NCBI GenBank assembly: GCA_026416895.1
Contig: JAOAEH010000018.1
Span: 1 to 18,915 of the forward strand
DNA: 18,915 nucleotides
Source of the DNA: Elusimicrobiales bacterium
Lineage (GTDB): Bacteria > Elusimicrobiota > Elusimicrobia > Elusimicrobiales > UBA9959
Direction: 5' to 3'
Part shown: piece after piece, positions 15,237 to 18,915 of the stretch
Numbering within the stretch: the first letter of the stretch is position 1
Layout: each line of letters opens with the position of its first letter
Translations under genes and position numbers: made by a program
The notes under the pieces: model-generated
What the model was told of the DNA's origin: nothing
Databases searched by the model: none
Seen by the model: only the letters and a program-made list of their open reading frames with translations

Positions 15237-16436
15237 ATGCTTTTTATATATAAAGCTAAAGATCTTTTAACTGGAAAGATTGTAGAAGGAGAGATTAACT
15301 CTGATTCTAAAGATAAAGCAGTAATTAGTTTAAGATCACGTAAACTTCAAGTAATTGAAATAACTGAAATTAAAAAAAAATTTAAAAAAGGAAAAATTAA
15401 TTCTAAAGATATTGTTATTTTTTCGAGGCAACTTTCTACTTTAGTTTCAAGTGGAGTTCCTATAATACAAAGTCTTTCTATTTTAGAATCTCAAGCAGAA
15501 AATATTAATTTTGTAAAAGTAATATCTTCTATAAAAAAAGATATAGAATCTGGGCTTTCTATATCTGATGCGATGGCTAAACATCCTAGAGTTTTTAGTG
15601 AACTTTATATATCTATGATAAGAGCTGGAGAATTAGGTGGTATTTTAGATGTTATACTTGATAGACTTTCTACCTATTTGGAATCTTCGGAAGCATTAAA
15701 AGAAAAAGTTAAGAGTGCAATGATGTATCCAATGATAGTGGGTGGAATTGCTATTATAATTACAATTTTTTTAATAGTTTATGTTATTCCTATATTTAAG
15801 GGAATTTTTCAAGGTTTTGGAGCAGAATTGCCATTGATAACCAAAATAGTTATATTTATATCAGATATTTTTAAAAAATATTTAATAGTAATTGTGACAA
15901 TCTCTATTATAGGTTATTTTGCTTTTAAAAAGTATATATCAACTTCAAAAGGAAGGAGGCAGTTTGATAATCTTCTTTTGAAAATTCCTGTATTTGGAGT
16001 AATATTTAAAAAAGTTGCTATAGCCAAATTTTCAAGAACTTTTGCCACTTTAATTAAGTCTGGAGTTCCTATACTTCAAAGTCTTGAAACAGTAGCAAAA
16101 ACTAGTGGTAATAAGGTAATAGAAGATACTATTTTGGAAAGTATGAAATCAATAAAGGAGGGTGGAAAAATATCAGATCCATTAAGAAAAAGTGAAATAT
16201 TTCCTGAAATGGTTGTTCAAATGATTGCTGTTGGTGAAGAAACAGGTAATTTGGATGGGATGCTTTTTAAGATAGCTGATTTTTATGATCAAGAAGTAGA
16301 ATCTACTATTAAAGGATTAACTTCTATGATTGAACCATTAGTTATGGTTTTTATGGGGATTGTAATAGGTTTTATTGTTATTGCTATGTTTTTACCTATG
16401 TTTGAACTTGGTGATATTGCTTCAAAGCAAGGTTAG
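15237..16436 (+). CDS. pilC: Type IV pilus inner-membrane platform protein PilC (GspF family)
   Basis: PilC is the polytopic platform that PilB and PilT turn or engage from the cytoplasm during pilus extension and retraction. The 399-residue length fits. An N-terminal region (FIYKAKDLLTGKIVEGEI, 3-20) precedes two T2SSF domains, at about 60-185 and 265-390, each with a cytoplasmic four-helix part (FSRQLSTLVSSGVPIIQSL at 62-80 and FSRTFATLIKSGVPILQSL at 265-283). Three membrane segments are visible at about 167-188, 215-232 and 367-388. The two T2SSF copies are clearly alike, as is typical. The ATG lies ten bases after the pilT stop with no Shine-Dalgarno, so it is likely translated together with pilT. 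Confidence 0.95.
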   Translation: MLFIYKAKDLLTGKIVEGEINSDSKDKAVISLRSRKLQVIEITEIKKKFKKGKINSKDIVIFSRQLSTLVSSGVPIIQSLSILESQAENINFVKVISSIKKDIESGLSISDAMAKHPRVFSELYISMIRAGELGGILDVILDRLSTYLESSEALKEKVKSAMMYPMIVGGIAIIITIFLIVYVIPIFKGIFQGFGAELPLITKIVIFISDIFKKYLIVIVTISIIGYFAFKKYISTSKGRRQFDNLLLKIPVFGVIFKKVAIAKFSRTFATLIKSGVPILQSLETVAKTSGNKVIEDTILESMKSIKEGGKISDPLRKSEIFPEMVVQMIAVGEETGNLDGMLFKIADFYDQEVESTIKGLTSMIEPLVMVFMGIVIGFIVIAMFLPMFELGDIASKQG

Positions 16437-16441
16437 ATTAT

Positions 16442-16470
16442 TTGCTTAAAATCTTTTATTTTTATAAAAT
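16442..16470 (+). promoter_or_regulatory. Putative trxA promoter
   Basis: TTGCTT at 16442-16447, a 17-base spacer and TAAAAT at 16465-16470 form a plausible sigma-70-type promoter, with a start near 16477 and a leader of about 19 bases that just includes the ribosome binding site. The -10 part lies within a perfect palindrome. Confidence 0.4.
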
Positions 16471-16480
16471 ATTTTATAAA
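16461..16480. repeat. Perfect 20-base palindrome upstream of trxA
   Basis: The half-site TTTATAAAAT at 16461-16470 is followed at once by its exact reverse complement at 16471-16480. It covers the predicted -10 box and start region of trxA and ends three bases before the ribosome binding site. It could be an operator or a site that extrudes as a cruciform, but chance is not excluded in DNA this AT-rich. Confidence 0.6.
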
Positions 16481-16483
16481 CTT

Positions 16484-16489
16484 AAGGAG
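16484..16489 (+). promoter_or_regulatory. Shine-Dalgarno of trxA
   Basis: AAGGAG lies six bases before the ATG at 16496. It decides this start over the upstream in-frame TTG at 16442, which would add an 18-residue extension unlike any thioredoxin. Confidence 0.85.
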
Positions 16490-16495
16490 AATATT

Positions 16496-16810
16496 ATGGC
16501 ATATAATATTACAGATGATAATTTTAAAAAAGAAGTTATTGAATCCCCAATCCCAGTATTAGTGGATTTTTGGGCACCATGGTGTGGTCCATGTAGAATG
16601 ATTGCTCCGATAATAGATGAAATTGCAGCAAAATATGAGGGTAAAGTTAAAGTGGTAAAAATTAATACAGATGAAAATCCAAAATCTGCGTCCGAATATA
16701 GAATAACCGCTATCCCAACCCTCTTATTCTTCAAAGAAGGAAAGGTAATAAAAGAAATAGTTGGAGTAGTTCCTAAGGAAGAAATAGAAAAAGCTTTAGA
16801 CGAATTGTAA
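16496..16810 (+). CDS. trxA: Thioredoxin
   Basis: A 104-residue cytosolic thioredoxin that reduces protein disulphides and is itself reduced by thioredoxin reductase. The active site WCGPC is at 29-33 (Cys30 and Cys33), the buried Asp is Asp24 in VDFWAPW, and the cis-proline is Pro74 in AIPT. Length and spacing match E. coli TrxA closely. No signal peptide is present, so it is not a periplasmic thioredoxin-like protein. It has its own ribosome binding site and a likely promoter, and is separated from pilC by 59 bases, so it may be expressed apart from the pilus genes. Thioredoxin also serves as electron donor for ribonucleotide reductase, which fits loosely with the replication genes around it. 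Confidence 0.97.
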   Translation: MAYNITDDNFKKEVIESPIPVLVDFWAPWCGPCRMIAPIIDEIAAKYEGKVKVVKINTDENPKSASEYRITAIPTLLFFKEGKVIKEIVGVVPKEEIEKALDEL

Positions 16811-16852
16811 TTTTTTAATTGTTTATATATAAAAGTCTTATTTAAAAGTCAA

Positions 16853-18915
16853 ATGAATCTATTTATAGTTGATGTATCTTCTTTTATGTATAAAAATTAT
16901 TATGCTCTTCCAAAGCTTTTAACATCCAAAGGTTTAGAGGTAGGTGCTTTATATGGATTTATTAGGCTTATAACTAAAATCATTAAAGAGAAAAGTAATT
17001 ATTTGTTCGCATGTTATGATTCAAAAAAAAATATAAGGAAAGAATTTTATCAAAATTATAAAGCTAATAGGAAAGCTATTGATGAGGAATTGGCAAAACA
17101 AATAGATATCTCGAAAAATTTATTAGGCAGAATTGGTGTAAAATATTTGGAAATTGATGGATATGAAGCTGATGATTTAATAGCATCAGCTGTTGAAAAA
17201 TTTAAAAATTTAGTTGATAGTATTATAATAACCACTTCTGATAAAGATCTGATGCAACTTATTGGTGGTAATGTTTATGTGTGGGATGGTAAATCTCAAG
17301 TTTATTTTGATGAAAAATTTGTTTTAGATAAGTATGGCGTTTCTCCAAAACAAATTAAAGATATGCTAGTTTTGTGCGGAGATAGTTCAGATAATATAGA
17401 GGGTATAGAAGGAATAGGACCTAAGACTGCGGTAAAGCTTTTATTAAAGTATGGTTCTGTTGACAATATTTTTTCTCAACAAAATAGTGATGATTTTTAT
17501 GTTAAGAAAATATTAGAAAACAGAGATAGAATAGAAAAAAATATTGAACTTGTAACTCTTAAAAATTATATTGATATACCATATAATTTGGATGATTTGT
17601 TAGTGAAGATTGATAAGAATAAGGCTATTGAAATGCTTAGTTTTTTAGAGTTTAAAAACATTGCTTTAGAACTTGGTATTTCAAAAGAGGAAGAAAAGTT
17701 TGATGAAATAGATTCTAAAACTTTTCTTGCTATGAACCCTTATTATATTTCAATATTTGAAAATGAGGTTTATTTTTTAAAATATAAAACTCGTCTTGAA
17801 AATATAAAATCATTATTGTTTAACAATGAAATTAAAAAGTATTTTTATAATGCTAAAGATATATTTCACAATGTTTTGACTGATGATATTTTTAATTATG
17901 ATGATGTAATGATTGGTTACTATCTTATATGGGGATCTTCTCGAAAACCGGATCCTTTTAAAATTATTCAAGAAAAACATTTTGTACAAACCTCAAATCC
18001 TGCATTTTATTTTAAAGAAATAATGGATGAGATTAATTTAAAACTAAAAGAATATAAAATGTATGATTTGTATGTTAATGAAATTGAGCTTTCAAAAGTT
18101 TTGTATAGGATGGAAAAAAATGGCATTAAAGTTGATTTATCCTATCTTGAGAATATTAAAAAAGAGTTTAAAGATAAATTAGATGAGATATATAAAGAGT
18201 TTTGTTATAAATCTCAGGTAAAAATAAATCTTAATTCACCTAAACAGGTTTCAGAATTTATATTTAAGAAACTTAATATAAAGCTTGATAAAGAGCATGA
18301 AAAAATTTTTAAGACAAAAACTGGTAATTATTCAACATCTGAAGATGTCTTAAAATTTTTGATGCCCTATAATCCTCAGTTAATTTCTTTGATAGTCTCA
18401 TATAGAGAATATTCTAAACTACTCTCTTTTATAGATGTTTTAGTTTCAGAAGTAAAAAATGGTAAGATATATACTCACTTCGATCAAGTTTCAACCACAA
18501 CGGGTAGACTTACCAGTTATAAACCTAATCTTCAGAATATTCCTATAAAAAGTCTTCAAGGTTTAAAAATTAGAAATGCTTTTTTACCAGAGGATGGATA
18601 TATATTTGTTTCATTCGACTATTCTCAAATAGATTTAAGAGTTATAGCTCATTTAAGTAAAGATAAAAATCTTATTGAAGCATTTAAGAAAGGAGAAGAT
18701 ATTCATAGGAGAACAGCTTCATCTATATTTGGGGTTGATTATTTTTCTGTAACAGAAGAAATGAGAAGAATTGCAAAAACTATTAATTTTGGGATAATAT
18801 ATGGGCTTACACCTATTGGTTTAGCTAGCGAACTTTTAATTGATAGGAGTATGGCTTCTCAATATATAAAAAGTTATTTTGAAATATATCCAGGTGTAAA
18901 AAAATGGAGCCAAGA
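16853..18915 (+). CDS. polA: DNA polymerase I, 5' part (runs off the right edge)
   Basis: Pol I fills gaps and removes RNA primers. About 687 residues are visible from the ATG at 16853. The 5' nuclease domain (1 to about 280) looks intact: Asp7, EADD at 105-108, TSDKD at 128-132 and GDSSDN at 176-181. The middle 3'-5' exonuclease-like domain (about 290-400) lacks the DxE and other metal ligands, so proofreading is probably absent, as in many bacterial Pol I. The polymerase domain has TTTGRLTSYKPNLQNIP, motif A DYSQIDLR at 589-596 and motif B RRIAKTINFGIIYG at 638-651 with Arg638, Lys642, Phe646 and Tyr650. In motif A the steric-gate Glu (Glu710 in E. coli) is Asp594. There is no Shine-Dalgarno; the ATG lies 42 bases after trxA. 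The gene is cut before motif C. Confidence 0.96.
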   Translation, partial: MNLFIVDVSSFMYKNYYALPKLLTSKGLEVGALYGFIRLITKIIKEKSNYLFACYDSKKNIRKEFYQNYKANRKAIDEELAKQIDISKNLLGRIGVKYLEIDGYEADDLIASAVEKFKNLVDSIIITTSDKDLMQLIGGNVYVWDGKSQVYFDEKFVLDKYGVSPKQIKDMLVLCGDSSDNIEGIEGIGPKTAVKLLLKYGSVDNIFSQQNSDDFYVKKILENRDRIEKNIELVTLKNYIDIPYNLDDLLVKIDKNKAIEMLSFLEFKNIALELGISKEEEKFDEIDSKTFLAMNPYYISIFENEVYFLKYKTRLENIKSLLFNNEIKKYFYNAKDIFHNVLTDDIFNYDDVMIGYYLIWGSSRKPDPFKIIQEKHFVQTSNPAFYFKEIMDEINLKLKEYKMYDLYVNEIELSKVLYRMEKNGIKVDLSYLENIKKEFKDKLDEIYKEFCYKSQVKINLNSPKQVSEFIFKKLNIKLDKEHEKIFKTKTGNYSTSEDVLKFLMPYNPQLISLIVSYREYSKLLSFIDVLVSEVKNGKIYTHFDQVSTTTGRLTSYKPNLQNIPIKSLQGLKIRNAFLPEDGYIFVSFDYSQIDLRVIAHLSKDKNLIEAFKKGEDIHRRTASSIFGVDYFSVTEEMRRIAKTINFGIIYGLTPIGLASELLIDRSMASQYIKSYFEIYPGVKKWSQ

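Noticed and set aside
16442..16444. TTG start giving a longer thioredoxin
   Set aside because: AAGGAG and ATG at 16496 give a normal thioredoxin; the extension spans the promoter and palindrome.
1..18915. CRISPR array, tRNA, rRNA, insertion sequence or prophage
   Set aside because: No regularly spaced repeats, cloverleaf, transposase or phage-type genes were found on either strand.

Overview
The window is a very AT-rich bacterial chromosome segment (my estimate by eye is roughly a quarter G+C). Every recognisable gene lies on the + strand, most of them only a few to a few dozen bases apart. Genes read cleanly in the standard bacterial code, with TGA used as stop at the ends of dnaX and nadK and TGG as Trp. 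The content is mostly core housekeeping plus a type IV pilus motor cassette, and I see no insertion sequence, phage gene, tRNA, rRNA or CRISPR array. The lineage cannot be fixed from the sequence alone. A type IV pilus cassette, a bacterial deoxyhypusine-synthase-like protein and a low-GC genome together would fit Elusimicrobiota or a similar host-associated Gram-negative-type lineage, but this is a tentative guess.

Layout. Bases 1-751 hold the C-terminal part of an unrecognised protein with a Gln/Asn/Pro-rich linker and a ten-cysteine C-terminal domain. Bases 855-1916 encode a deoxyhypusine-synthase-like enzyme with its catalytic lysine but an altered substrate pocket. A 298-base gap (1917-2214) carries a good -10 box before the next gene run. 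Bases 2215-8573 form a tight run: dnaX, recR (overlapping), comEC, nadK and recN. gltX (8616-10091) follows with its own Shine-Dalgarno sequence. Bases 10147-16436 are the pilus block: an unusual GYF-like, coiled-coil, single-membrane-span protein, then pilB, pilT and pilC. trxA (16496-16810) has its own promoter-like region with a perfect 20-base palindrome. polA begins at 16853 and runs off the right edge.

How the genes fit together. DnaX, RecR, RecN and PolA cover clamp loading, gap repair, double-strand-break repair and gap filling. PilB, PilT and PilC are the extension motor, retraction motor and inner-membrane platform of a type IV pilus. ComEC is the inner-membrane channel for transformation DNA, so pilus-driven DNA uptake is plausible, although no pilin, secretin, ComEA or DprA is visible here.

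The points that most deserve a second look are: the GYF-like membrane protein just ahead of pilB; the ComEC C-terminal metallo-beta-lactamase-like domain that has lost its metal ligands; the remodelled spermidine pocket of the deoxyhypusine-synthase homologue; a Glu-to-Asp change at the steric-gate position of DNA polymerase I; the ten-cysteine protein at the left edge; and a split between genes with a strong Shine-Dalgarno sequence and genes with none.
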